NCBI GenBank assembly: GCA_934476085.1
Contig: CAKSNE010000002.1
Coordinates: 123,398-187,397, forward strand
Source of the DNA: an uncultured Eubacteriales bacterium
GTDB lineage: Bacteria > Bacillota > Clostridia > Oscillospirales > Acutalibacteraceae
Direction: 5' to 3'
DNA length: 64,000 bases
Position numbers and translations under genes: made by a program. A model generated the notes under the pieces. That model worked only from the letters and a program-made list of their open reading frames with translations. It did no database searches and was not told the DNA's origin. This document shows, in pieces, positions 44,320 through 52,896 of this stretch; position 1 is the stretch's first letter; every line of letters starts with the position of its first letter.

Positions 44320-45480
44320 CTATTTTGATAATTTTTTATTTAAAGATTCAGACATTACAAGCATAAGTATAGCAAAAACAAATAAATAAACAGGATAAAA
44401 TCCTATGCTGATTACATTTGTCAATGCACCGAAAAGCGGAGGTATAAATGTAGTTCCGACATAGGCGGACGCCATTTGAATACCGATAATTGCTTGTGAA
44501 TTTTCTTCGCCGAAATTTGATGGCGTTGAATGGATAATCGCCGGATAAATAGGAGCACAACCAAACCCGATAATAAGCAATCCGACAAGAGCAAAAGCCT
44601 GAATGTTTATTGGCATTGCAACTAAAATAATACCGAATAAACAAATTACTATACCAAGTCTAATCATAGTTTTATCACCGAATTTATCTGCAACAAAACC
44701 GGATAAAAATCGACCGAATGTTATGCCCATATAAAACAGCGATGCAAATAACGCAGCGGTTTCTGTTGAAATATTACGATATTCAACAAGATAACTGCTC
44801 GCCCAAAGTCCTGCGGTGGTTTCAAGAGCACCATAGCCCAAAAACGACAAAAGAATATATATAACGCCTTTGATTTTCAATGCACCGATAACACCGAGCG
44901 GTTTGCGTTTTTCCGATTCTTTATTATTAGCAGTACGCTTTTTCCAAAGAGGCAAACTTGCAAACAAAATAACAGAAATTACAATTTGAATGACAGAAAC
45001 AGAAAAATAGCCGTTTTGCCAACCAAACCCTTTTGAAAGACAAAAGCTCATAATATAAGGGCTAATTGCTGCACCTACACCCCAAAAACAATGCAACCAA
45101 CTCATATGGCGAGATGAATAATGAAGTGCAACATAATTGTTAAGGGCGGCATCTACTGCGCCGGCACCAAGCCCATAAGGAATAGCTATAAGACAAAGTA
45201 AAATAAATGAGTTTGACACAGAAAATCCGAAAAGTGCTACGGCGGTCAATAAAACACTCATACTTGTAACAAGTCCTGCACCGAAACGGGCGGTCAATCT
45301 GTCTGATAAAAGGCTTGATATAATTGTTCCGCCTGCAATTATCATCGAAATAATTCCGGCATAAGATGTTGCAACACCAATATCTATATGCATTACAGGC
45401 CAAGCCGATCCTAAAAGCGAATCAGGCAGTCCAAGACTTATAAAAGCTAAATAAATTATAGCAAGTAATATTGAATACAT
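44320..45480 (-). CDS. MFS transporter
   Basis: Major facilitator superfamily transporter (386 residues, 12 predicted helices). SDRLTARFGAGLV matches the loop 2-3 motif, and FVADKFGDKTMIRLG is its second-half counterpart. The substrate is unknown; the general style is like sugar or multidrug permeases. ATG 45480 follows TTAGGAG; the in-frame ATG at 45498 lacks a site. An extended -10 (TG then TATAAT at 45515-45520 on the minus strand) lies upstream. It is next to an AraC gene on the same strand, but they are 82 bp apart. Confidence 0.88.
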   Translation of the reverse strand: MYSILLAIIYLAFISLGLPDSLLGSAWPVMHIDIGVATSYAGIISMIIAGGTIISSLLSDRLTARFGAGLVTSMSVLLTAVALFGFSVSNSFILLCLIAIPYGLGAGAVDAALNNYVALHYSSRHMSWLHCFWGVGAAISPYIMSFCLSKGFGWQNGYFSVSVIQIVISVILFASLPLWKKRTANNKESEKRKPLGVIGALKIKGVIYILLSFLGYGALETTAGLWASSYLVEYRNISTETAALFASLFYMGITFGRFLSGFVADKFGDKTMIRLGIVICLFGIILVAMPINIQAFALVGLLIIGFGCAPIYPAIIHSTPSNFGEENSQAIIGIQMASAYVGTTFIPPLFGALTNVISIGFYPVYLFVFAILMLVMSESLNKKLSK

Positions 45481-45580
45481 AAATTTTCTCCTAAACACAT
45501 ATTTTGCGAGTTGTATTATAACACAAAGATTAAAAAATTTATATAATTTTTTAACTTGAAAATATCAAAAATTTGCGTTT

Positions 45581-46447
45581 TTATTTTGATAACGGCCAAT
45601 AGGTTTTATCAATTTTTTTCAGCTCACTCGGAGAAATGCCGTATTTCTTTTTAAATGCACGATAAAAAGTTGAATAGTTATTAAATCCGCTAAGATCGCT
45701 TATTTTAGCGGTCGAGTCTATAAATCCGTCATTTATCATATTTAGTGCATTATTAAGTCGTAAATTTGTTATAAACTCGTTTAATGTTACGCCCGCAAAG
45801 TTTTTGATAATAGTATTTATTGTCGGTGCGGAAACAAAAAATTTATCTTTTAATAATTCATAAGTTATATTTTCGGTGTAATGAGTTTTTACATAATAAA
45901 CAAGTCTTACAGGCAAGCTTTCGTTTGCAACGGTAGTTTGCGGATGAATAATATCACAAATTGCACAAAGCTCTGAAAAAATTGCCTGAACTCTCGGTTC
46001 AATATGACATCTTGAACCACTATGAGTGCAAGAATAAGCTAAACCTTCTAACATCGCTTTTAATATCGGATATTTAGTAAAATTAATGTTTTTTTCACTT
46101 TTGCTAAGAGTTGAAAAAGGTCTGTAAAAATCTTTGTCGTCAATGTTTTTAAAAGTATTTGGATGAATATCAACAAACAAATATTCAAAGGTTGTTTTAT
46201 AATCAAATTTATATTTATATTTTTCTTCGGGGCTTATTAAAACAACAGTATTTTCTTTAACCGTTTCTTTTCCTTTATCAGTTCTGACAACACATTCGCC
46301 TTTGAAAATACAAAAAAGCCTATATAAATTATCATCAAATTTATAATTTACCGAATTATCATTTTTTGAAAGTTCTCTATCAATAGTATTATAAAGCTTA
46401 TAATAGACATTTAAATCTTTTTGAAAGAATCCTGTTGTGTAATTCAT
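45581..46447 (-). CDS. AraC family transcriptional regulator
   Basis: A protein of 288 residues. An N-terminal cupin-like sensing domain is followed by two C-terminal AraC helix-turn-helices (LKDKFFVSAPTINTIIKNFA, DLSGFNNYSTFYRAFKKKY). The ATG at 46447 follows GGGAGGAC; the longer frame upstream has no site. It diverges from the secreted esterase gene, with matching ACGCAA direct repeats in between, so it probably activates that gene in response to a carbohydrate or related ligand (inferred). Confidence 0.9.
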   Translation of the reverse strand: MNYTTGFFQKDLNVYYKLYNTIDRELSKNDNSVNYKFDDNLYRLFCIFKGECVVRTDKGKETVKENTVVLISPEEKYKYKFDYKTTFEYLFVDIHPNTFKNIDDKDFYRPFSTLSKSEKNINFTKYPILKAMLEGLAYSCTHSGSRCHIEPRVQAIFSELCAICDIIHPQTTVANESLPVRLVYYVKTHYTENITYELLKDKFFVSAPTINTIIKNFAGVTLNEFITNLRLNNALNMINDGFIDSTAKISDLSGFNNYSTFYRAFKKKYGISPSELKKIDKTYWPLSK

Positions 46448-46472
46448 AAAATTTTGTCCTCCCTTTTTGTAT

Positions 46473-46500
46473 ATTATAACAAATATTTTCAAAAACGCAA
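46473..46500 (-). promoter_or_regulatory. Promoter of araC gene
   Basis: On the minus strand TTGCGT (46495-46500), 16 bp, TATAAT (46473-46478) with an extended TG. Its -35 box coincides with one ACGCAA repeat. Confidence 0.65.
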
Positions 46501-46522
46501 GATTTCCTTTTAAAATACGCAA
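46495..46522. promoter_or_regulatory. Direct repeats, candidate AraC-binding sites
   Basis: ACGCAA occurs at 46495-46500 and 46517-46522, 22 bp apart, about two helical turns. The second ends at the base before the esterase -35 box, the position of an activator touching RNA polymerase. Confidence 0.55.
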
Positions 46523-46551
46523 TTGAAAAGCAAATTTTATTTTTTTATAAT
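46523..46551 (+). promoter_or_regulatory. Promoter of secreted esterase gene
   Basis: TTGAAA (46523-46528), 17 bp, TATAAT (46546-46551). The transcript leader is about 30 nt. Confidence 0.8.
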
Positions 46552-46587
46552 ACAATTAGACAATAATCTAGAAAGGGAGATTATACA

Positions 46588-49500
46588 ATGAAGAAAATTA
46601 TAAGTTTAATTATTTCGGTATTAGTTGTTTTTACTGCAATTCCGATGATGACTCTTTCGGTTTCAGCCGCTGCTGTTACAGTTGGAGATGAAAATGTTTG
46701 GTGCTATATCGGTACCGCTTCGGGTAGATCTGTATCAGCAGATACTATTTATTATAAGGCAGATGTGACTGATGTGGCAAACCATAAATATGCTACACCT
46801 GCTGAAGCGTTAAACGCTGCATTTGATGATAGCGTTACTTTGTCTAATCAAATATTTCTTAATCAAGATATAACTCTTAATGAAGTTTATACTCTTTCAC
46901 CTAATGCTTCTTCTAAAAAAGAATATCTATTTAATATTAACGGTTTTGCTATTACATCAAATGTAACTGATTCTTCTGCTTTTATAATTGATGGTAGCAA
47001 AGTTAGTGATTTTAAAGTTTTTGGCGGTACTCCAAATACTACAAAACCTTCTTTTTCAACAGCAAGTAATGAACCGTTCTTTTCAAAAGGAAACAGATCA
47101 CCTGATTGGATGGTTTTTAACGGTGCTTTTAACGGAAATATTTCAACTAAAAGCGATAACTGGATTCAATTTAGTAGTGCTACTATAAACGGAAATATTG
47201 TTCATGCAAATACTTCTCCTATTTTAATTAGAAGTTCAAAAATTTATGGTGACATAAACGCAAAAGGACTTATTCAATTCGGACACAATCCAAATACCTA
47301 TATTCAAGGAAATGTAACAACAAGCGGCAGAATTCAAATTGTAGTGTCGAATGTTGTTATAGACGGTAATATCAATGCAGTAGGTGATTCAGAGTTTGCA
47401 TTACAAGTAGGTTCTGGAGCTACCGGTTGTAAAATCGGCGGCGATGTTACTTTAAGCGGTGCAACAACATCTAGAGCGGCAATGCAGTTAGACAGCGCTG
47501 TAGAGATTGGCGGTCAAACTACTATTACAGGTAAAAGTGCTGATGCAACATATACTAATTGTACTTTTGGTAAAGGCTTAGATAATCAAACAAATGCTGT
47601 TATCACTCTTGATGGTACCGACAAAGTTGGTTCAAAATTTTATAATGAAAATGAAATTTTTGATACTACTTTAACTAACTTCGGTGCTAGTGTTACAGCA
47701 CCTGAAAATACTCCTGTTAAAGACAGCTTTACCTTTGTTGGTTGGACAGACGAAACCGGCGAATTAGTTGATTTTGATACTGCTGCACCAACACAAGGCT
47801 TTAACAACAAATATTATGCAAAATTCAGCAGTTACACAGAAAAACATATTCCTGTAACTACCGATGATTTTTATTTACCTGCTGCTAACACATTAACTCG
47901 TGACGGCGACAAAATCGTTTGCTATAAAGATTCAAAAGGCAATATCGCCTCTTGCGGTTCGCTTGCAACAAACGGCGAAACTTATGACGCTATTACAGTT
48001 AACTTAAATCAATTGAGCGGCGCTCAAATGAGATTAAATAAAATCACAAGCGGTATTAGATTTTTATCAGAAATCAACACCGCCGACATTAATACATTTA
48101 AAGATAACTCTTTAAACATTACTGAAATCGGTACAAAAATCGCTCCTGAAGAATATTTTTCAGATAGCACAAAACAAGACAGCGACTTCTTATCAGTTGT
48201 AGCCGGTGGTTTTTTTGAAGAGAATTCAGAAAAAAGCACAATTGCAGGCTCAATAGTAAGAATTAAAGATAAAAACTTAAACCGTAATTTTATCGGTCAG
48301 GGTTATGTAAAAGTGAAATTACCTAATGGTGATGTTGAAACAATTACAGCTGTTTTAAGTAATGATCAGGCTCGTTCTGTTTATAAAATAGCTTCAATTG
48401 CAAACCAAGATTCATCATTATCAGCTGCAAATAAAGAAATTATTGCTTCTTATCTTGATTCAGTTGTTATTATTAATGATGGACTTATCACAGTTCCAAC
48501 AGGTTATGAAACACCTTACATTTACACAGGCAAAAAGGTTATTCCTAATAAAACTTTAACAAATACTACTGCTAATATTCGTCTTGTTGTTCTTGATTCA
48601 GTTAGCTATTATAAAGATTCTGATACTTCTCCGCTTGCAGCTATTATTACTGATGATCCTAATGCAAGTGATGTAACAGATTTAACAATTGAAGAGTTCA
48701 ATGTTAATATTACAGCTTATGATGGCAAGACTGATACTGAAGACGCAATTTTGGTTTTACCGAAAACATATACCGATAACGGTGCTCCGACAAGACTTAT
48801 TATTGATTGTCACGGCTTTTCAAGCGATATAAATGGTCTTAAAACTGCAGCTAATGCTGCCGATGGCGACACATATAAAAATTTGCTTTACTTTGCTCAC
48901 CAAGGTTATGCTGTTCTTGCAGTTCAAGGTGGCGGACGAAGCCATGATGCTGTTTATAACTTGGCTAATAGCGGTGCTATAAACGGTTATGTTGCTTCTT
49001 ATGAATATTGTCTTAAAAACTACAATATTGCAAAAGATGTATTTGTAAAAGGCTCATCTATGGGCGGTCTTGTTAGCCAAAATCTTATAACTTCAGGAAG
49101 AGTTCCTGTTTTAGCTTATGTAGGCGATAGCCCTGTAACATCTTTCTACCGTCAGCTTTATTGTGAGAGTTGGGATAATAACAATATCAAACGAGTTGCA
49201 AAAATGTATAACTTTGATTTTTCTAATACAGGTTATACTTATGATACTTTCCCATTCACATTACAATCTAAACAGATTTCTGACCTTGAAAGACAATTAT
49301 TTATTGATAACTTTAAGGATAAAGTTCTTCCTGTAAACACAATTTGGAAATATTGTCAGTTCTTTGATAATGATACAAAAGAATTTAAAGAGGGTTATAA
49401 AGACTTCTTAACTGCTACTGATCCGGCAAGGGTTCAAGAACTCTATAGCAAAATTGCAATTGATTTCCCTGTTCCTTATTTAATTTGCCACGCATCAATA

Positions 49501-49716
49501 GACAGCTCAGTTTCTTATAATTATTCAAAATACTTTGTAGATGCTATTAATCGTGGTAACGGTGCTAAAGCAGAATTAAAAACTTATGAAGTAAAACAAA
49601 GTGCACACTGTAATCTCGGTGATTTAACAACTTATCCTTGTAAAGACGGTTCTCAGTTTACTGCAGTGTCTTCATTTGATGAAATGCTAAAATTCTTTAG
49701 ACAATATGATAAATAA
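46588..49716 (+). CDS. Multidomain secreted esterase-like protein
   Basis: A protein of 1042 residues. A signal peptide (about 1-29) is followed by a beta-helix-like region (about 40-350, with repeated GNI/GDI turns such as NGNISTKSDN and YGDINAKG). An InlB-type repeat (about 370-410, FVGWTDETGE) and a middle region come next. The C-terminal alpha/beta hydrolase domain (about 715-1042) has nucleophile Ser824 in KGSSMGGL, an oxyanion-type IIDCHGF and His in QSAHCNLG. The substrate is unknown; peptidases and carbohydrate esterases share this fold. A near-perfect AGGGAG and a signal peptide mark the start. Confidence 0.85.
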   Translation: MKKIISLIISVLVVFTAIPMMTLSVSAAAVTVGDENVWCYIGTASGRSVSADTIYYKADVTDVANHKYATPAEALNAAFDDSVTLSNQIFLNQDITLNEVYTLSPNASSKKEYLFNINGFAITSNVTDSSAFIIDGSKVSDFKVFGGTPNTTKPSFSTASNEPFFSKGNRSPDWMVFNGAFNGNISTKSDNWIQFSSATINGNIVHANTSPILIRSSKIYGDINAKGLIQFGHNPNTYIQGNVTTSGRIQIVVSNVVIDGNINAVGDSEFALQVGSGATGCKIGGDVTLSGATTSRAAMQLDSAVEIGGQTTITGKSADATYTNCTFGKGLDNQTNAVITLDGTDKVGSKFYNENEIFDTTLTNFGASVTAPENTPVKDSFTFVGWTDETGELVDFDTAAPTQGFNNKYYAKFSSYTEKHIPVTTDDFYLPAANTLTRDGDKIVCYKDSKGNIASCGSLATNGETYDAITVNLNQLSGAQMRLNKITSGIRFLSEINTADINTFKDNSLNITEIGTKIAPEEYFSDSTKQDSDFLSVVAGGFFEENSEKSTIAGSIVRIKDKNLNRNFIGQGYVKVKLPNGDVETITAVLSNDQARSVYKIASIANQDSSLSAANKEIIASYLDSVVIINDGLITVPTGYETPYIYTGKKVIPNKTLTNTTANIRLVVLDSVSYYKDSDTSPLAAIITDDPNASDVTDLTIEEFNVNITAYDGKTDTEDAILVLPKTYTDNGAPTRLIIDCHGFSSDINGLKTAANAADGDTYKNLLYFAHQGYAVLAVQGGGRSHDAVYNLANSGAINGYVASYEYCLKNYNIAKDVFVKGSSMGGLVSQNLITSGRVPVLAYVGDSPVTSFYRQLYCESWDNNNIKRVAKMYNFDFSNTGYTYDTFPFTLQSKQISDLERQLFIDNFKDKVLPVNTIWKYCQFFDNDTKEFKEGYKDFLTATDPARVQELYSKIAIDFPVPYLICHASIDSSVSYNYSKYFVDAINRGNGAKAELKTYEVKQSAHCNLGDLTTYPCKDGSQFTAVSSFDEMLKFFRQYDK

Positions 49717-49753
49717 TTAGTTTATAACTTAAAATTTCTTCATATACTTTCCA

Positions 49754-49796
49754 AAAATCAAAAGCGACCTATTATTAATAGGTCGCTTTTGATTTT
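49754..49796. terminator. Bidirectional terminator, 20-bp stem
   Basis: A perfect 20-bp inverted repeat (49754-49773 and 49777-49796) with A and T tracts. It separates the esterase gene from the convergent lyase operon. Confidence 0.9.
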
Positions 49797-49802
49797 ATAT
49801 AA

Positions 49803-51056
49803 TTATTTGTTTTTCATAGATTCAATTCCAAGCAAAATACCCGTTTTTGCTGAATGATAATTAAGTCCGCCCTGCATCCAAGCAGCATAAGGCTCTCTTA
49901 TCGGACCGTCGGCAGATAACTCAATTGTTGCACCTGCGGTAAACGAGCCTGACGACATAATAACAGGGTCATCATAACCCGGCATATCCCACGGCTCAGG
50001 CGAAACGTATGCCTCAACAGGCATTCCGTGTTGCAAACCTTGACAAAAGCCAATTAACTTTTCAGCCGAGCCTAAAACTACTGTTTGAATAATATCTGTT
50101 CGTTTTTCATTTGATTTTGGCGTTACTTCAAAGCCTTGCATTTCAAAAATCTTGCTTGCAAAAGTTGCAGTTTTAAGTGCTTCGCCAACTGCGTGCGGTG
50201 CATTAAACACGCCTAAATACATTTCTCTGGAAGTGCCGAGTGTAGCACCGACTTCCTTGCCGATTCCGGGAGCGGTAAGTCTTGCGGCACATTTTTCAAC
50301 CAAATCACGCTTACCTGCGATATAACCGCCTGTTGGAGCAATTCCGCCACCGGGATTTTTAATGAGCGAGCCCATTATTATATCTGCACCAACATCGGTA
50401 GGCTCTTTATTTTCAACATACTCGCCATAGCAGTTATCAACCATAACAATGGTTTCAGGACGAATTGATTTAACCAATTTTACAGTCTTTTCAATCTCGC
50501 TGATTGTGAGCGACGGGCGAGTCTCATAGCCACGGCTACGCTGAATATAAGCGATTTTTACAGGCGAAGATTTTAATCTTTCTTCAAGTGCTTTATAATC
50601 AATACCGCCGTTTTCATCTAAATCAATTTGTTCGTAATTAACGCCAAATTCTTTTAGCGAGCCATCTTTTGGCGAAATACCGATAACTCCACGGAGTGTA
50701 TCATAAGGCATTCCCGCAACAGATAAAAGTGTATCACCCGGTCGCAAAAGCCCGAAAAGGGCAACTGTAATTGTATGAGTGCCGGAAACAAAGTTGTGGC
50801 GAATTATAGCGTCTTCTGTGTTCATTATCTGTGCAAAAACTCGCTCTAAAGTGTCTCTGCCTTTATCGTCATATCCGTAACCTGTTGTTGTACCAAAACA
50901 ACTTTCGGAAACATTATTATCTATAAAAGCCTTTAAAACCTTGTTTTGATTATACTCGGTAATCTCGTCAATGGCTTTAAATTGCGGTTTTAATTCTTCT
51001 TCCGCTTTAGCTGCTAAATTTAAAATTTCATCAGAAATATTAAAAAATTCATTCAT
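49803..51056 (-). CDS. PLP-dependent methionine gamma-lyase-like protein (aluminium resistance family)
   Basis: A pyridoxal phosphate enzyme (417 residues) of the Met_gamma_lyase/YnbB family, once called aluminium resistance protein. The PLP lysine is likely in MGSLIKNPGGG, with FVSGTHTITVALFG and VDNCYGEYVE as fold motifs. The physiological reaction is not settled. It is the last gene of an operon with a GNAT acetyltransferase and an M42 peptidase, 5 bp after the former. Its own ribosome site is far (AGAGGAA, more than 12 nt), suggesting coupling. Confidence 0.88.
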   Translation of the reverse strand: MNEFFNISDEILNLAAKAEEELKPQFKAIDEITEYNQNKVLKAFIDNNVSESCFGTTTGYGYDDKGRDTLERVFAQIMNTEDAIIRHNFVSGTHTITVALFGLLRPGDTLLSVAGMPYDTLRGVIGISPKDGSLKEFGVNYEQIDLDENGGIDYKALEERLKSSPVKIAYIQRSRGYETRPSLTISEIEKTVKLVKSIRPETIVMVDNCYGEYVENKEPTDVGADIIMGSLIKNPGGGIAPTGGYIAGKRDLVEKCAARLTAPGIGKEVGATLGTSREMYLGVFNAPHAVGEALKTATFASKIFEMQGFEVTPKSNEKRTDIIQTVVLGSAEKLIGFCQGLQHGMPVEAYVSPEPWDMPGYDDPVIMSSGSFTAGATIELSADGPIREPYAAWMQGGLNYHSAKTGILLGIESMKNK

Positions 51057-51061
51057 TTATT

Positions 51062-51775
51062 TTAAAATTCCTCTCCAAAATAATATTTATCGGTAGTAAT
51101 AAAACCGTTTTTTTCATAAAAACGCTTTACTTTTTCGCTCTTTGGATAAATATATATTTCTTTATTAATTAATTGCCCGATAATGCTTTGCAAAAGCCTT
51201 GTTCCAATACCTTTGTTTTGTTTAGTTATGTCAACTGCCAATGCAGATACAACCGCAGTATCATCAGCTTCCCAAAGCGAAAAAATAACACCGCCGTCTT
51301 CTTCAATTATGTGGGCAAAGTTATGATTTAATCTGAAAGATAAATCCGCAACAAACTCATTATAATCGGGCATTGAAAAATGCTGTTTTAAGATAGAATA
51401 ATCGGATTTAAATCTTGGATTGACGGTGAATTTAAGAATGTTTTCAAAATTTCGCTCGCCGTTAAATTTCATTATAGAGCCTTTGTTTAAAGGCTTTAAC
51501 CCTAGTTTTTCACAAGTGGTTTTATTGCAAAATATACTTTTTACCGACTGCATTTTCAAAAATTGTTTTATTTCATCAAAATCAGCATTATCTTCACAAA
51601 ATACAGTAGCATTACCGCTTAAAATATTGATAAACGCTAATGCTTTGCCGTTTATCTCTTGTGAAAATGTATTGCAAAAATCATATTTTTCATAACACAA
51701 AGAATTTGACTTGCATTTAATTAAAAATAAATTATCCTTGCAAGATATACTAGTTATGTCAACTAATTTTATCAT
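51062..51775 (-). CDS. GNAT family N-acetyltransferase
   Basis: A protein of 237 residues. The N-terminal 105 or so residues are an unrecognised domain rich in Cys and Asn. The C-terminal half is a GNAT fold with the acetyl-CoA site QNKGIGTRLLQS and a FYEKNGF motif. The substrate is unknown. Its ATG overlaps the M42 stop (ATGA), so the two are translationally coupled. Confidence 0.8.
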   Translation of the reverse strand: MIKLVDITSISCKDNLFLIKCKSNSLCYEKYDFCNTFSQEINGKALAFINILSGNATVFCEDNADFDEIKQFLKMQSVKSIFCNKTTCEKLGLKPLNKGSIMKFNGERNFENILKFTVNPRFKSDYSILKQHFSMPDYNEFVADLSFRLNHNFAHIIEEDGGVIFSLWEADDTAVVSALAVDITKQNKGIGTRLLQSIIGQLINKEIYIYPKSEKVKRFYEKNGFITTDKYYFGEEF

Positions 51776-52791
51776 AAATTACCCTGTGCCATATTTTCGG
51801 CAGTATTTTTAACAAGTTTAAACAAGTTTTCGGCGTCATCTTTTGATGCAACGCAATAACCCGAGTGAATATAGCGGCAAGGGAGTGCCATATTGACAGT
51901 TTTAACGCCGTTTCTTGATTTATGGATTGAGCCGGCGTTTGTTCCGCCTGCTACCGCAGTTTTAAGTTGAGCGTGAATTCCGTTTTTCTCGGCATTCGCT
52001 AAAACTTTATGAACCAAAGTTTTATTATAAAGAGTGCCGTTATCCATAAGCGATAAAGCAGCACCTGAGCCTACTTTGCAAACTGTTTTATCATCAGGCA
52101 CACCGTAAATATCGGCCGCAGTTGTTGATTCAACGGTAATAGCACAATCCGGAGCTATCGAATAAGCCGTTACATTAGCACCACGACAGCCGATTTCTTC
52201 TTGAACTGAAAAACTAAAATAAGTATCAAATTCAAGGTCGGAGCGAATAAGCGAAACCATTATAGCACAACCGATTTTATCATCAAGTCCTCTGGCGGCA
52301 ATGTTTTCGCCCATATCTTTAAACTCGGTATCAAAAACCGCCGTATCGCCGATTTTTACTTTTTTCATAGCATCGGCTTTGTCTTTTGCACCGATATCAA
52401 TGCGAAGATTATCATTTTTCTGTACTTTTTTGCGTTCATCGGCATCTAACAAATGCACCGCAGCACCGCCGATTACGCCATAAAATCCATTGATTTTTAC
52501 CCGTTTGCCGAATAAAACTTTGCCGTCAATTCCGCCGAGATTATCAAATCGCAAATAACCTTTATCATCTATGCCAGTAATCATAAAGCCGATTTCGTCC
52601 ATATGAGCATCAAGCATAACCTTTTTTTCTGCACGATTTTTACCTTTTTTAAAGACAATCAGATTGCCTAAATTGTCGGTTTTTATTTCATCGGCAAAAT
52701 CTTTAATATCATCAATAATACTCATACGAATTTCATCTTCAGAACCCGATGGCGAAGGAATTTCGCAATATTTTTTCAAATATTCAAACAT
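51772..52791 (-). CDS. M42 family aminopeptidase
   Basis: A zinc or cobalt aminopeptidase of the glutamyl/tetrahedral (TET) M42 family (339 residues). Metal ligands are visible in DAHMDEIGF, ARGLDDKIGC, VQEEIGCRG and ITVES, with the last His in PCRYIHSGY. It probably trims intracellular peptides. AAAGGAG precedes the ATG. It is the first gene of the peptidase-GNAT-lyase operon. Confidence 0.93.
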   Translation of the reverse strand: MFEYLKKYCEIPSPSGSEDEIRMSIIDDIKDFADEIKTDNLGNLIVFKKGKNRAEKKVMLDAHMDEIGFMITGIDDKGYLRFDNLGGIDGKVLFGKRVKINGFYGVIGGAAVHLLDADERKKVQKNDNLRIDIGAKDKADAMKKVKIGDTAVFDTEFKDMGENIAARGLDDKIGCAIMVSLIRSDLEFDTYFSFSVQEEIGCRGANVTAYSIAPDCAITVESTTAADIYGVPDDKTVCKVGSGAALSLMDNGTLYNKTLVHKVLANAEKNGIHAQLKTAVAGGTNAGSIHKSRNGVKTVNMALPCRYIHSGYCVASKDDAENLFKLVKNTAENMAQGNL

Positions 52792-52817
52792 TTATGAAAA
52801 GCTCCTTTAAACTCAAA

Positions 52818-52847
52818 ATTTTAGGCGACGGTACAGTCGCCTAAAAT
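52818..52847 (-). terminator. Hairpin after pcrA
   Basis: A perfect 12-bp stem (52818-52829 and 52836-52847) lies between the pcrA stop and the M42 start. It has only a short T stretch on the minus strand, so it may be leaky and could also affect M42 expression. Confidence 0.6.
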
Positions 52848-52896
52848 CCTTATAATCTTATTATATAATAACATTTTTAATTTATAATTACAATTA

